A stretch of DNA of 64,000 nt, taken from positions 685,534 to 749,533 of the forward strand of contig NZ_SOBT01000008.1 in the NCBI RefSeq assembly GCF_004364935.1, given 5' to 3'. The position numbers and the translations under genes are program-made. Shown one piece after another: positions 27,301-36,145 of the stretch; position 1 is the stretch's first letter; each line of letters starts with the position of its first letter. The DNA is from Panacagrimonas perspica. GTDB lineage: Bacteria > Pseudomonadota > Gammaproteobacteria > Nevskiales > Nevskiaceae. The notes beneath the pieces are model-generated. The model saw only the letters and a program-made list of their open reading frames with translations, was not told the origin of the DNA and ran no database searches.

Positions 27301-30152
27301 CGAGCGGGGAAGTCCTGCTGGAAGCCACGACCGAAGATGCCGACGGCCGCACCTCGCGTGCCGTGGCCTCGCGCTACGTCGCCGGCAAGGATGACTGGTG
27401 GTTCGCGCAGGCCAACAACGATCGTATGGACCTGATCCCGGAATTGCGTGAAGTAGAGCCGGGCGCCGTCGCGCGCGTGCAGGTGCGCATGCCGTTCCGC
27501 GAGGCGACCGCGCTGGTGACGGTGGAGCGCGAAGGCGTGCTGCGCTCGTTCGTCACGCAGATCTCGGGCAAGGCGCCGGTCATCGAGGTGCCGATCGACG
27601 GCGCCGATTCTCCGAATGTCTACATTTCGGTGCTCGCGATGCGCGGGCGCGTCAGCAATTTCCGCTCGCGCTTCTACGACTTCCTGCGCTGGCTGCACCT
27701 GGATCGCTGGTTCAAGCTCGACGGCGGTAGTCCAACTGCGATGGTCGATCTGTCGAAGCCCGCATACCGGCTGGGCATGACGCGGCTCGACGTGGGCTGG
27801 AGCGCGCATCGGCTGAAGGTCGAAGTGAAGCCCGCGCAGGAGTCGTACAAGACGCGCGGCAAGGCCATGGTGCAGGTGCAGGTCACGCCGGCAGGTGGTG
27901 GCGCGATGCCGGCCGACGCGGAGATCGCGTTCACGGCCGTCGACGAGGCGCTGCTCGATCTGCACGTGAACACCTCAGTGAACGTGCTCGAGCAGATGAT
28001 GCAGCGGCGCGGGGTTTCGGTGATCACGTCGACCGCGCAGATGCAGGTCGTCGGCAAGCGACACTTCGGCCGAAAGTCCTTGCCGCCGGGCGGCGGTGGC
28101 GGTCGCGGCGCGGTGCGCGAACTGCTCGACAGCCTGCTGCTGTGGAAAGCACGCGTGCCGCTCGACGCGAAGGGGCAGGCCACGATCGAAGTCCCGTTGA
28201 ACGATGCGCTGAGTTCGTTCCGGCTGACGGCGGTGGCCAGCGCAGGGCCGGATCGCTTCGGCACCGGCAACGCGAGCATCCGCACGACGCAGGACATCCA
28301 GCTCATCTCCGGCGTGCCGCCGCTGGTGCGCGAGAACGATCGCTTCGAGGCGATCTTCACGGTGCGCAACACGACGGCCGACGCCAAGGAGATCGAAGTG
28401 GAGGCCGAGGCCATCGCGCCGGGCGTGAAGGAGCCGCTGGTGCACGCCACGCAGGTGCTCAAGGTTCCGGCGGGCGAGGCCTTGCCCGCACGCTTCGAGC
28501 TGACTGCGCCGTTCGACGTCGCGCAGGTAACCTGGACGGTGCGCGCCGAAGGCAAGGGTGGCGAGCCGCTGGATGCGCTGAAGATCGTGCAGGACGTCGT
28601 GCCCGCGTTCCCGGTGCGCGTCTACCAGGCCACGCTCTCGCAGCTCGAAGGCGCGACGGAAATGCCGGTCGAACGGCCGGCCGACGCCATCGCCGGGCGC
28701 GGCGGCATCCGTGTGAACCTGCAGTCTTCGCTGACGGCGTCGCTGGACCCGGTGCGCGACTGGATGCGCCTGTACGCGTACACCTGCTACGAGCAGGTCG
28801 CGTCGAAGGCGGTCGTGCTCGAGGACCGCGCGATGTGGGATCTGCAGATGGCGCGCCTGTCTTCGTACCTGGACGGCGAGGGGCTGGTCCGTTATTTCCC
28901 GTCGCAGATGCTCGAAGGCAGCGACACGCTGACGGCCTACCTGCTGGCGATCGCGCACGAAGCCGGCCTGCCGATTCCGGAATCCGACCGCAACCTGATG
29001 GTCCAGGGCCTGACCGGCTTCGTCGAAGGCCGCGTGCAGCGCGGCTCGCAGATCCGGATCGCAGACCAGACCGAGCGCAAGCTCGCGGCCATCGAGGCGC
29101 TGTCGCGTTACGGACTGGGCAAGGCCGCGTGGGTGACGTCGCTGACCGTCGATCCCAACCTCTGGCATACCTCGGCGGTCATCGACTGGATCGGCATCCT
29201 GCAGCGCGTCCACGACATCCCCGAGCGCGATCGTCTGCTCGGCGAGGCCAAGACCATTCTGCGCGCGCGCCTGAATTTCCAGGGCACGACGATGGGCTTC
29301 TCGGCGGAGCAGGACGATGCGCTGTGGTGGCTGATGATCTCGGCCGACGTCAACGCCAACCGCGTGATCCTCGCGCTGCTCGACGACGCCGACTGGCGCG
29401 AAGACCTGCCGCGCATGATGCGCGGCTCGATCGGGCGCCAGCAGAAGGGTCACTGGAATCTCACGACCGCCAACGCCTGGGGCGTGCTCGCGACGCGCAA
29501 GTTCGCGGCCGCGTTCGAGCGCGATCCGGTGGGTGGTGTGACCACCGCGTCGCTCGGCCCGGTACAGCAGACCAAGGACTGGAAGGACCCGGCGGCGGCG
29601 ACGCTGGACCTGCCGTGGCCGGAAGGCGCCGGTGTGCTCAAGCTGGCCCATGCCGGTTCGGGCAAGCCGTGGAGCATCGTGCAGAGCCGCGCCGCGCTGC
29701 CGCTCAAGGAGCCGTTCTCGTCGGGCTATCGCATCAAGCGCACGGTGACGCCGATCGAGCAGGTCGCGCCGGGCAAATGGACGCGCGGCGACACCGCGCG
29801 CATCAAGCTGGAGATCGACGCGCAGTCCGACATGACCTGGGTCGTCGTCGAAGATCCGGTGCCGGGCGGCTCGACGATTCTCGGCGGCGGCCTCGGACGT
29901 GATTCGCAGCTGCTCGCCGAGGGCGAGGAGCGGGAAGGCGAGGCCTGGCCGGCGTTCGAGGAGCGGCGTTTCGACTTCTACCGCGCCTACTACGCCTTCG
30001 TGCCCAAGGGCGGGTTCAGCCTCGAATACACGGTGCGCTACAACAACGGTGGCCGCTTCATGATGCCGGCGACGCGCGTAGAGGCGATGTACTCGCCCGA
30101 GATGCTGGGCGAATTGCCGAACGCGCCGATGCAGGTGGAAGCCGCGCCCTGA
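24354..30152 (+). CDS. Bacterial alpha-2-macroglobulin with thioester motif
   Basis: This very large (1932-residue) secreted protein of the alpha-2-macroglobulin family is thought to trap foreign proteases in the periplasm. The N-terminal signal sequence (hydrophobic stretch about 27-43, probable cut after AQA at 44) has no lipobox cysteine, unlike the E. coli lipoprotein homologue. The order is repeated beta-rich MG domains (about 50-1200), a bait-like region, and the thioester-containing domain with CYEQ at 1478-1481, which could form the reactive Cys-Gln bond. The start at 24354 has GAGGGA upstream; earlier in-frame ATGs at 24303 and 24306 are less likely. It overlaps pbpC by three bases, the pairing known for yfhM and pbpC. 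Confidence 0.93.
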   Translation: MQTTTVTKWGARSIAGRAGVLRSLSMSGALALLLLTLVPFVAQAATVTSFSPQGAVRDVRQVTARFSDAVVKFGDPRLPDPFTVECAAKGKGRWADARNWVYDFESDLVAGETCTFKLVEGLKDLAGSAITGTSAFSFATGGPAIRASMPYEGATVDENQVFALGLDAAATDASVAANAYCAIEGVEERIPLVVLTGKEREEILAQRRVLGYAYYAVLWKDGDTGGVQVTHDALKKAEKNLVVARCSRPLPNAVALKLVWGKGVATQSGLQTVEDQVLGFRVRDAFTARFSCDRVNASAPCVPVLPMSVYFSAPVSREQAAAIRLVGKETRKPNLGTGEDKFVESVTFDAPFPTAQSFELRLPDDFRDDAGRAIENRSSYPLTVATDEAPPLAKFNGEFGILERSEGGVLPITIRDLEDHPTNRRIGGQSKRIETEAEILDWMKRVRTAMNSRWDDSTFIQPGIDSVFSDEDQGTEFELPAREGGKAFEVIGIPLKEPGFHVVEIASPRLGAALLGEDRPRYVATTALVTNLAVHFKWGKEGSLVFVSTLDGAKPVADAVIHIVDGCDAKAIWEGRTGADGTVRIESGLPKPKSWSSCSNDDSHPVMVSARKDDDLSFTMSDWNQGITPSDFQLETGLWDSPLIAHSVFDRSLFRAGETVSMKHFWRQQTAKGLSIPAESPKELVIEHQGSGSTVTLPLSFDANGIAESQWAIPKEARLGEYQVRVTGTDLSQPSGSFRVEQYRIPQMRAVITPPAEPAVAVTSLPLDLYVGYFSGGAAAKLPVKLRTQVRPRVVTFPQYDGFSFGGAPIKAGIVEGGDGGYFPDDEQEQEAARPMPAQTLPLTLDANGSARTTVPDLPASAEAQEVFSELEYPDANGELTSVRSTVPLWPAKLIVGLSGDDWAGKSESLKFQAVVLDLKGKPVASQRVNVQLWSNVTHSYRKRLVGGFYAYSHSQETKKLSATCREKTNAQGIVSCTVEPGASGEVLLEATTEDADGRTSRAVASRYVAGKDDWWFAQANNDRMDLIPELREVEPGAVARVQVRMPFREATALVTVEREGVLRSFVTQISGKAPVIEVPIDGADSPNVYISVLAMRGRVSNFRSRFYDFLRWLHLDRWFKLDGGSPTAMVDLSKPAYRLGMTRLDVGWSAHRLKVEVKPAQESYKTRGKAMVQVQVTPAGGGAMPADAEIAFTAVDEALLDLHVNTSVNVLEQMMQRRGVSVITSTAQMQVVGKRHFGRKSLPPGGGGGRGAVRELLDSLLLWKARVPLDAKGQATIEVPLNDALSSFRLTAVASAGPDRFGTGNASIRTTQDIQLISGVPPLVRENDRFEAIFTVRNTTADAKEIEVEAEAIAPGVKEPLVHATQVLKVPAGEALPARFELTAPFDVAQVTWTVRAEGKGGEPLDALKIVQDVVPAFPVRVYQATLSQLEGATEMPVERPADAIAGRGGIRVNLQSSLTASLDPVRDWMRLYAYTCYEQVASKAVVLEDRAMWDLQMARLSSYLDGEGLVRYFPSQMLEGSDTLTAYLLAIAHEAGLPIPESDRNLMVQGLTGFVEGRVQRGSQIRIADQTERKLAAIEALSRYGLGKAAWVTSLTVDPNLWHTSAVIDWIGILQRVHDIPERDRLLGEAKTILRARLNFQGTTMGFSAEQDDALWWLMISADVNANRVILALLDDADWREDLPRMMRGSIGRQQKGHWNLTTANAWGVLATRKFAAAFERDPVGGVTTASLGPVQQTKDWKDPAAATLDLPWPEGAGVLKLAHAGSGKPWSIVQSRAALPLKEPFSSGYRIKRTVTPIEQVAPGKWTRGDTARIKLEIDAQSDMTWVVVEDPVPGGSTILGGGLGRDSQLLAEGEEREGEAWPAFEERRFDFYRAYYAFVPKGGFSLEYTVRYNNGGRFMMPATRVEAMYSPEMLGELPNAPMQVEAAP

Positions 30153-32296
30153 TGCGCCGGCGTCGCGCCCTCGGGCCGGTCACCGCGGCGAGCGTGCTCG
30201 CCGGGATGATCGGCTGCGCGTGGGTGGGGCATGCGACGCGCCCGCCGGCGATGCCCTCGTTCGCCGACGTCCACGATCGCTACCAGGCGTCCGAGTCGAT
30301 GCTGCTGGACCGGCAGGGTCGCGAACTGCAGCGTCTGCGCGTGGACTTCAGCTCGCGGCGGCTGGACTGGACGCCGCTGGCGCAGATGTCGCCCGCGCTG
30401 CCGATCGCCGTGATCGGATCGGAGGACCAGCGTTTTCGTTCGCACGGAGGCGTCGATGTCGTGGCGCTGCTCGGCGCTGCGCGCGATCGTCTTGCCGATG
30501 TGTCGCGACGCGGCGCCAGCACGCTGGAGATGCAGCTCGTCGCGTTGCTGGATCCTGCCTTGCGCGCCAAAGGCGGCCGACGTGGCGTCGTCGAAAAGCT
30601 GAGGCAGATGCGCGCCGCCCGTGCGCTCGCGTCTTCGTGGAGCAAGGACGAGACGCTCGAAGCCTATCTGAACCTGGTCGGCTTTCGTGGAGAGAGCGAG
30701 GGCATCGCGGCAGCGGCACAGGCCTTGTTCGACAAGTCGCCGTCGGGACTGACGGCCGACGAATCGCGAATCCTTGCCGCACTGCTGCCAGCGCCGCGCG
30801 CGTCCTCGCAGCAGGTCGCGCGACGCGCCTGCGCCGCTGGCGGCCTGCAGGGCAGGGACTGCGACGCGCTGCGATCGATCGCTTTCGCGGCGCTCGACAA
30901 CCCGCGTGCGACGACGCTCGAAACCGGTCTGGCGCCACACTTGGCGAGGCGCTTGCTGCGCACGCCGGGCGAGCGCGTCCGCACGACGCTGGATCGCGAT
31001 GTGCAGGCGCTCGCGCATCACGCGCTCCAATCACAGTTGCGGCGCCTGGATGCGCTGCAGGTGCGCGACGGCGCCGCCGTGGTCGTCGACAACCGCTCGG
31101 GCGACGTACTTGCCTATGTCGGCTCCGCCGGCCCGGCGAGCCGCGCCGCGCAGGTCGACGGTGCGCGCGCGCAGCGCCAGGCCGGCTCCACGCTCAAACC
31201 CTTCCTGTACGCGATGGCGATCGAGCGCGGCTGGCTCACCGCCGCGTCGCTGCTCGATGATGCACCGGTGGCGCTCGAAGCCGGCCCGGGCCTGTATCTG
31301 CCGCAGAACTACGAGCACGACTACAAGGGCCTGGTCAGCGTGCGCACCGCGCTCGCAGGGTCGCTCAACATTCCGGCCGTGCGCACTCTGATCATCACCG
31401 GCATCGAGCCGTTCCGCGAACGCCTCAACCAGCTCGGCTATGTCGGCGGACTCACCGAGTCCGGCGAGTATTACGGCTATTCGCTGGCGCTCGGATCGAG
31501 CGAGGTCAGCCTGCTCGAACAGGTCAACGCCTACCGCACGCTCGCCAACGGCGGCCGCTACACGCCGCTGCGACTGTCGCCGGACGAGCCGGTGGCGGAC
31601 GCAAGGCCGGTGATCTCGGAAGGCGCCGCGTGGATCGTGTCGGACATCCTGGCGGATCGTGCCGCGCGTGCCGTGACCTTCGATTTCGACGGTCCGCTGT
31701 CGACGTCGTACTGGTCGGCCGTCAAGACTGGCACCAGCAAGGATCTGCGTGACAACTGGTGCATCGGCTACACCTCGCGCTACACGGTGGCGGTCTGGGT
31801 CGGCAATTTCGAGGGCGACCCGATGCGCACGGTCTCGGGCATCACCGGTGCGGCGCCCGCGTGGCGCGAGATCCTCGACGGGCTGCAGTCCGGCACCGCC
31901 GCTGCGCCGCGCACGCCGCCCGAGGGCCTGACGCACCAGCGCGTGCAGTTCACCGCCAGGACCGAGGGCGACCGCGACGAGTGGTTCCTGGCGGGCACGC
32001 AGATGACGCAGATCACGCCGGCCGTGCGTCGCGCCCCGCGCGCCCGGCTGGCATCGCCGGCCAACGGCAGCCTGATCGCGCTGGATCCGGATATCCCGCT
32101 GGATCGCCAGCACATCGTGCTGCGCGCCGATCCGGCCTCGGCCCGCCTGCACCTGCGCCTGAACCAGCGCGACCTCGGTTCGGCCGCCCAGGCGCGCTTC
32201 TGGACGCCGATGCCGGGCGATCACCTGCTCGAGCTGATCGATGCCGACGGCCGCTCGCTCGATGCCGTGAGTTTCACCGTCCGGCCACCGGCCTGA
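30152..32296 (+). CDS. pbpC: Penicillin-binding protein 1C
   Basis: PBP1C is a bifunctional peptidoglycan synthase anchored in the inner membrane. The 714 residues contain a short N-terminal anchor, a glycosyltransferase family 51 domain with the catalytic Glu91 in GSEDQRFRSHGG and GASTLEMQL, and a transpeptidase domain with Ser346 (GSTLKPF), SLN and KTGTS motifs. The C-terminal domain (about 615-714) is the PBP1C-specific module. Its ATG overlaps the stop of the alpha-2-macroglobulin gene (TGATG). The pair is thought to repair the wall while trapping attacking proteases. No obvious terminator follows it. Confidence 0.95.
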   Translation: MRRRRALGPVTAASVLAGMIGCAWVGHATRPPAMPSFADVHDRYQASESMLLDRQGRELQRLRVDFSSRRLDWTPLAQMSPALPIAVIGSEDQRFRSHGGVDVVALLGAARDRLADVSRRGASTLEMQLVALLDPALRAKGGRRGVVEKLRQMRAARALASSWSKDETLEAYLNLVGFRGESEGIAAAAQALFDKSPSGLTADESRILAALLPAPRASSQQVARRACAAGGLQGRDCDALRSIAFAALDNPRATTLETGLAPHLARRLLRTPGERVRTTLDRDVQALAHHALQSQLRRLDALQVRDGAAVVVDNRSGDVLAYVGSAGPASRAAQVDGARAQRQAGSTLKPFLYAMAIERGWLTAASLLDDAPVALEAGPGLYLPQNYEHDYKGLVSVRTALAGSLNIPAVRTLIITGIEPFRERLNQLGYVGGLTESGEYYGYSLALGSSEVSLLEQVNAYRTLANGGRYTPLRLSPDEPVADARPVISEGAAWIVSDILADRAARAVTFDFDGPLSTSYWSAVKTGTSKDLRDNWCIGYTSRYTVAVWVGNFEGDPMRTVSGITGAAPAWREILDGLQSGTAAAPRTPPEGLTHQRVQFTARTEGDRDEWFLAGTQMTQITPAVRRAPRARLASPANGSLIALDPDIPLDRQHIVLRADPASARLHLRLNQRDLGSAAQARFWTPMPGDHLLELIDADGRSLDAVSFTVRPPA

Positions 32297-32517
32297 CACA
32301 CAAACAGGGGGTCCGTCCTCACTTGTGATTTTTGTGCGGTGCGATCGGCAGATCACCGGCTCCTGCCCCCCCACGCACCCCCTCTCGCCCACTCCTGCGA
32401 GTAGCTTGCGCTCACCTGCAAACAGTGTTTTTCTGGCGGTTCTGGTACCGCCGGAAGTACATGCGGCGGACCGCGGTTTTTATAGACGCCGACCACGTCG
32501 GCACATGAGGAGAAGCA

Positions 32518-34038
32518 ATGGACGGAGATCGTGGTTTGACGGCACTGCTGCCGTCGGTGAAGGCATTCATCGGCTCGCCGCGCAAGGTTCTGATCGACGG
32601 CAAGTGGGTGTCGGCGAAGAACGGCAAGACCTTTGAAGTGTTCAATCCGGCGACGGGACAGGTGATCGGTCACGCAGCCGCTTGCGAGAAGGCCGACGTC
32701 GATGACGCGGTGAAGGCTGCGCGCAAGGCGTTCGACACCGGTCCCTGGACCAAGATGACGCCGTCCGAGCGTGGTCGGATCATCTGGAAGGTGGGCGATC
32801 TGATCCTCAAGTACACCGAGGAACTCGCGCAGCTCGAGTCGATCGACAACGGCAAGCCGATCTCCATCGCGCGCGCTGCCGACGTCGTGCTCGCTGCCGA
32901 CATCTTCCATTACATGGCCGGCTGGGCGACCAAGATCGAGGGCAACTCGCTCTCGCTGTCGGTTCCCTACACCCCGGGTGTCGAGTATCAGGCGTTCACG
33001 CGCAAGGAGCCGGTCGGCGTCGTCGCGCAGATCATTCCCTGGAACTTCCCGCTGCTGATGGCCGCGTGGAAGCTGGCGCCGGTGCTGGCGTCGGGTTGCG
33101 TGGTCGTCATGAAGCTGGCCGAAGAGACCCCGATGTCGGGTCTGCGTCTGGCCGAGATCATGCAGGAAGCCGGCGTGCCGGACGGCGTGGTCAACATGCT
33201 GACGGGCTTCGGTGAGACCTGCGGCGCGCCGCTGGCCGGCCACCCGAACGTCGACAAGGTCGCGTTCACGGGTTCGACGGAAGTCGGCAAGCTGATCGTC
33301 AAGGCCGCGTCCAACGATCTGAAGAAGGTCACGCTGGAACTGGGTGGCAAGTCGCCCAACATCATTCTCGACGACGCGGATCTCGATGTTGCGATCCCTG
33401 GCGCCGCGATGGGCATCTTCTTCAACCATGGCCAGGCCTGCTGCGCGGGTTCGCGCCTGTTCGTCCAGGAAAAGATCTTCGACAAGGTCGTGCAGGGCAT
33501 CGCCGACATCGGCAAGAAGATCAAGCTCGGGCCGGGCCTCGACCCGACCACCGAAATGGGTCCGATGGTCTCGCAGACCCAGTACGAGCGCGTCTCGGGC
33601 TTCCTGACCTCCGGCAACGAGCAGGGCGCCAAGGCCCTGTGCGGCGGCAAGCCGGTTTCCGGCAATGGCTACTTCATCGAGCCGACCGTGCTCGTCAACA
33701 CCAACGACCAGATGAAGGTCGTGCAGGAAGAGATCTTCGGACCCGTTCTGACGGCCATGCCGTTCAAGAACGTCGATGAAGAGCTGATCCGTCGCGCGAA
33801 CGACAGCCTGTACGGTTTGGCCGGTGGCGTGTTCAGCACGAACATCAGCCTCGCGCACAAGATCGCCAACCGCTTGAAGGCGGGCACGGTCTGGGTCAAC
33901 TGCTACAACATCTTCGACGCCTCGATGCCGTTCGGCGGCTACAAGCAGTCGGGCTGGGGTCGCGAGATGGGCCACGAGGTGCTGAAGAACTACCTCGAGA
34001 CCAAGTCGGTCTGCGTGTCGCTCGGCGGCAAGCTGTAA
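32518..34038 (+). CDS. Aldehyde dehydrogenase (NAD-dependent, class 1/2 type)
   Basis: This 506-residue aldehyde dehydrogenase oxidises aldehydes to acids with NAD(P). The Rossmann segment FTGSTEVGK, the catalytic Glu in LELGGKSPN and the catalytic cysteine in GQACCAGSR are present, as is the closing PFGGYKQSGWGRE. It resembles the betaine/retinal-type group. A strong GAGGAG site (32507-32512) precedes the ATG. It is flanked by a 221-base upstream region and a strong terminator, so it is a single-gene unit. It could serve the alcohol/aldehyde step of alkane breakdown with the AlkB gene further on, but no linkage shows this. Confidence 0.95.
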   Translation: MDGDRGLTALLPSVKAFIGSPRKVLIDGKWVSAKNGKTFEVFNPATGQVIGHAAACEKADVDDAVKAARKAFDTGPWTKMTPSERGRIIWKVGDLILKYTEELAQLESIDNGKPISIARAADVVLAADIFHYMAGWATKIEGNSLSLSVPYTPGVEYQAFTRKEPVGVVAQIIPWNFPLLMAAWKLAPVLASGCVVVMKLAEETPMSGLRLAEIMQEAGVPDGVVNMLTGFGETCGAPLAGHPNVDKVAFTGSTEVGKLIVKAASNDLKKVTLELGGKSPNIILDDADLDVAIPGAAMGIFFNHGQACCAGSRLFVQEKIFDKVVQGIADIGKKIKLGPGLDPTTEMGPMVSQTQYERVSGFLTSGNEQGAKALCGGKPVSGNGYFIEPTVLVNTNDQMKVVQEEIFGPVLTAMPFKNVDEELIRRANDSLYGLAGGVFSTNISLAHKIANRLKAGTVWVNCYNIFDASMPFGGYKQSGWGREMGHEVLKNYLETKSVCVSLGGKL

Positions 34039-34066
34039 GCAGCACGATTCTTTCGAGTCGTACCGA

Positions 34067-34094
34067 AGGCCGCCCCGAGAGGGGCGGCCTTTTT
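34067..34094 (+). terminator. Rho-independent terminator after the aldehyde dehydrogenase gene
   Basis: A perfect 10-bp stem (AGGCCGCCCC, 34067-34076, with GGGGCGGCCT, 34081-34090) around GAGA is followed by a short T-run. It begins 28 bases after the stop codon. Confidence 0.93.
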
Positions 34095-34528
34095 CGTTTC
34101 CGTCGTCCGAGTGTCGAACGGTGCGGGAAGACCCCGGGGTGTCGCAGGCAACGGAGCGATGGAGGCGGGCCAAAATATTTTTTGCAGATCCGGCGCCGTG
34201 TGGAATTCAATTTCTGGTGCAAGCGATCGCCGCGTCGTGCGACGACGTGCACTTGGATGAGTCATCGGGCGCCGCGATGCACACGCACTGGGCGCCTTCG
34301 GACGATGGATGCACGCGCACCGAGCGCAACGAATGGGCGGCGCTCCGAAATGCAACTTTCGAGCTTCTTTTGAGGGCATTTCGCGTAGCGACAGCCTGAC
34401 GCGACGACGGTCCGGAACGTGCAACCTTTGCGCGAGACGCTCCGTTTTTGCGAACGAGCGATCTGCTTCGTCGACATGCTCGCGACGGAGATCGTGTCAT
34501 CTCACTCACGCGCCCTGGAGATTTTTTC
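34095..34528. other. Gene-free stretch of lower GC content before the small secreted protein
   Basis: About 430 bases between the aldehyde dehydrogenase terminator and the small secreted protein hold no convincing gene. Some sub-stretches are AT-rich compared with the window (for example AAAATATTTTTTG near 34173), so a promoter or untranslated leader for the next gene is likely. No known riboswitch or repeat was recognised. Short open frames here lack coding signs. Confidence 0.5.
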
Positions 34529-34906
34529 ATGCGACGTCACACGCTGTTTGCTGCTGCTGCCCTCCTTGCCCTTTCTGCGCCCGCGCATGCCGCGCCGCCC
34601 GCCCTGAACCTGCAGGCGCTCCATCTCGACGGCGTGATTCGCGATGTCGTCTTGCCGGTCGCCTTGCCGTTGGTGGGCAACCTGGTCGCCGACCTGGCCT
34701 CGTTGCACGCGCTCGATGCTCTGCATGGCCTCAACGGCCTTGTTCCTGGCCTTCTTTCCGGTGCGGCGCTGCCCCTGGCTGGCGCACTCACGCAAAACGG
34801 CTTGCCCGCACTGCCCGCACTCGATGGACTCGGCGGTGTGGTCAACGTCGTCGTTTCCGATGTGGCGTTGCCGGCGGTGGGCCAGGTCGTTCTGATCATC
34901 CGCTGA
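34529..34906 (+). CDS. Small secreted protein of unknown function, Leu/Gly/Val-rich
   Basis: I do not recognise this 125-residue protein. It has a clear signal peptide (MRRHTLFAAAALLALSAPAHA, probable cut after residue 21). The mature part of about 104 residues is low in charge and dominated by Leu, Val, Gly, Ala and Pro, with recurring short motifs such as LDGV, LDAL, LDGLGG and DVALP. There is no cysteine. The ATG at 34529 follows TGGAG (34516-34520) and a T-rich spacer. It stands alone, preceded by a long non-coding region, and is followed by the divergent-looking leader of an esterase gene. It might be a surface or matrix protein; this is a guess. Confidence 0.75.
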   Translation: MRRHTLFAAAALLALSAPAHAAPPALNLQALHLDGVIRDVVLPVALPLVGNLVADLASLHALDALHGLNGLVPGLLSGAALPLAGALTQNGLPALPALDGLGGVVNVVVSDVALPAVGQVVLIIR

Positions 34907-35093
34907 TCTCGCGCTGAACCGATCGCCCGGCATGCGCCGGGCGATCTTGTCGTATGCGAATGCGAGGACTGCGCAGCGCGACGGATGCCGGATATTCCCG
35001 AGGCGACGAGTGCCTCGATCGAACCGGATAGGCGCGCCGGCCCGCGCTGCCCCACACTGCGCCCTGAACATCCGAACCCTGGGTCCGCAGCAC

Positions 35094-36116
35094 TTGAGCA
35101 TCCATCACAAGCAGATCCACATCAGCCGGCGCTCGCGCATCTGGACCACCCTCTTTCGCTGGTTCCTGAAGCCGATGCTGCGGCACATGATCCACGGCAG
35201 CTTCGAGAAGATCGCGCGTCAGCAGTTGCGTCTTGCCGGGATGTCCTGCCGCGATACGGCCGGGCTCGCGCAGGGCTATCGCATCGTCAATCGCGTGCCG
35301 GGCATGACCGTCGGCAACTTCGACGACCGCAGCAAGCCGCTGATCCTGTGGCTGCACGGCGGCGCGTTCATCCTGCCTGCGGTGCCGGCCGTGCACCTGC
35401 GACTGCTGGCGCTGCTGTGCAAGGAACTCGGCGCGGTCGGGTTCATGCCGGATTACCGGCTCGCGCCGTTCAACCGCTTCCCGGCGGCGCTCGATGATTG
35501 CGAGCGCGCGTACAGCGGCGTCATCGATCTCGGCTTCGATCCGGCGCGCATCGCCATCGGCGGCGACTCCGCCGGCGGCAACCTGCTGCTGGGCGTGCTG
35601 CAACGCGCGCGGCGCAAGGGCATTCCGATGCCGGCCTGCGTGCTGCCGGTGTCGCCGGCGACCGAGCTCGGACGCATCCACGGGCCGCCATCGCGCTATC
35701 AGCAGCGCCGTCGCGACGCCATCCTGCCCATCACCGCGCTGCAACGCGTCGACGATCTCTACGCCGGCGACTGGGACGCCTCGGACCCCGAACTCTCGCC
35801 GCTGTATGCGGATTACCGCGGGTTTCCGCCGATGCATTTCATCGTCGGCGCGGAAGAAGTCCTGGCCGATGATTCGATCATGGCCGCACAGCAGGCCGAA
35901 GCCGCGGGAGTCGACGTGCGCTGCGACGTCTGGCCGGTGCTGCCGCACGCCTTTCCGCTGTTCGAGCAGGTCTTCGCGGAGACCGCGGTGGTGCGCGCCG
36001 ACATGGTCGAATTCCTCGGACGCCATCTGCGGCCTGCGCCGGTAGTGACGGCGCCGCCGGATCTGGACCTCGACCGCACCGTGATGGTGACAGCGAAGGA
36101 TCTCGCCAAGCGCTAG
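35094..36116 (+). CDS. HSL-family alpha/beta-hydrolase (esterase/lipase)
   Basis: This is an esterase of the hormone-sensitive-lipase family. The oxyanion motif is LWLHGGAF, the nucleophile serine is in IGGDSAGGN, the acid is probably in the VGAEEVLADDS segment, and the histidine is in LPHAF. The start is uncertain. A TTG at 35094 gives 340 residues, with an N-terminus that looks like the family's cap (RIWTTLFRWFLKP). A frame open from 34932 adds residues that do not look coded, and an ATG at 35187 would remove part of the cap. It lies in the same direction as, and 28 bases before, rlmA. Probable substrates are short- or medium-chain esters. Confidence 0.85.
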   Translation: MSIHHKQIHISRRSRIWTTLFRWFLKPMLRHMIHGSFEKIARQQLRLAGMSCRDTAGLAQGYRIVNRVPGMTVGNFDDRSKPLILWLHGGAFILPAVPAVHLRLLALLCKELGAVGFMPDYRLAPFNRFPAALDDCERAYSGVIDLGFDPARIAIGGDSAGGNLLLGVLQRARRKGIPMPACVLPVSPATELGRIHGPPSRYQQRRRDAILPITALQRVDDLYAGDWDASDPELSPLYADYRGFPPMHFIVGAEEVLADDSIMAAQQAEAAGVDVRCDVWPVLPHAFPLFEQVFAETAVVRADMVEFLGRHLRPAPVVTAPPDLDLDRTVMVTAKDLAKR

Positions 36117-36145
36117 CGATACGCGGGCAGGGTCGTCGCGCCTTC

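Noticed and set aside
24243-29651. Long antisense open frames within the alpha-2-macroglobulin gene
   Set aside because: They lie entirely inside a gene with a signal peptide, MG domains and a thioester motif, have no binding sites, and show arginine/histidine-rich composition typical of shadow frames.
34932-35093. Extension of the esterase gene to an upstream ATG
   Set aside because: The added residues are arginine-rich without structure and contain a pattern typical of non-coding sequence; the family cap begins after about 35,094.
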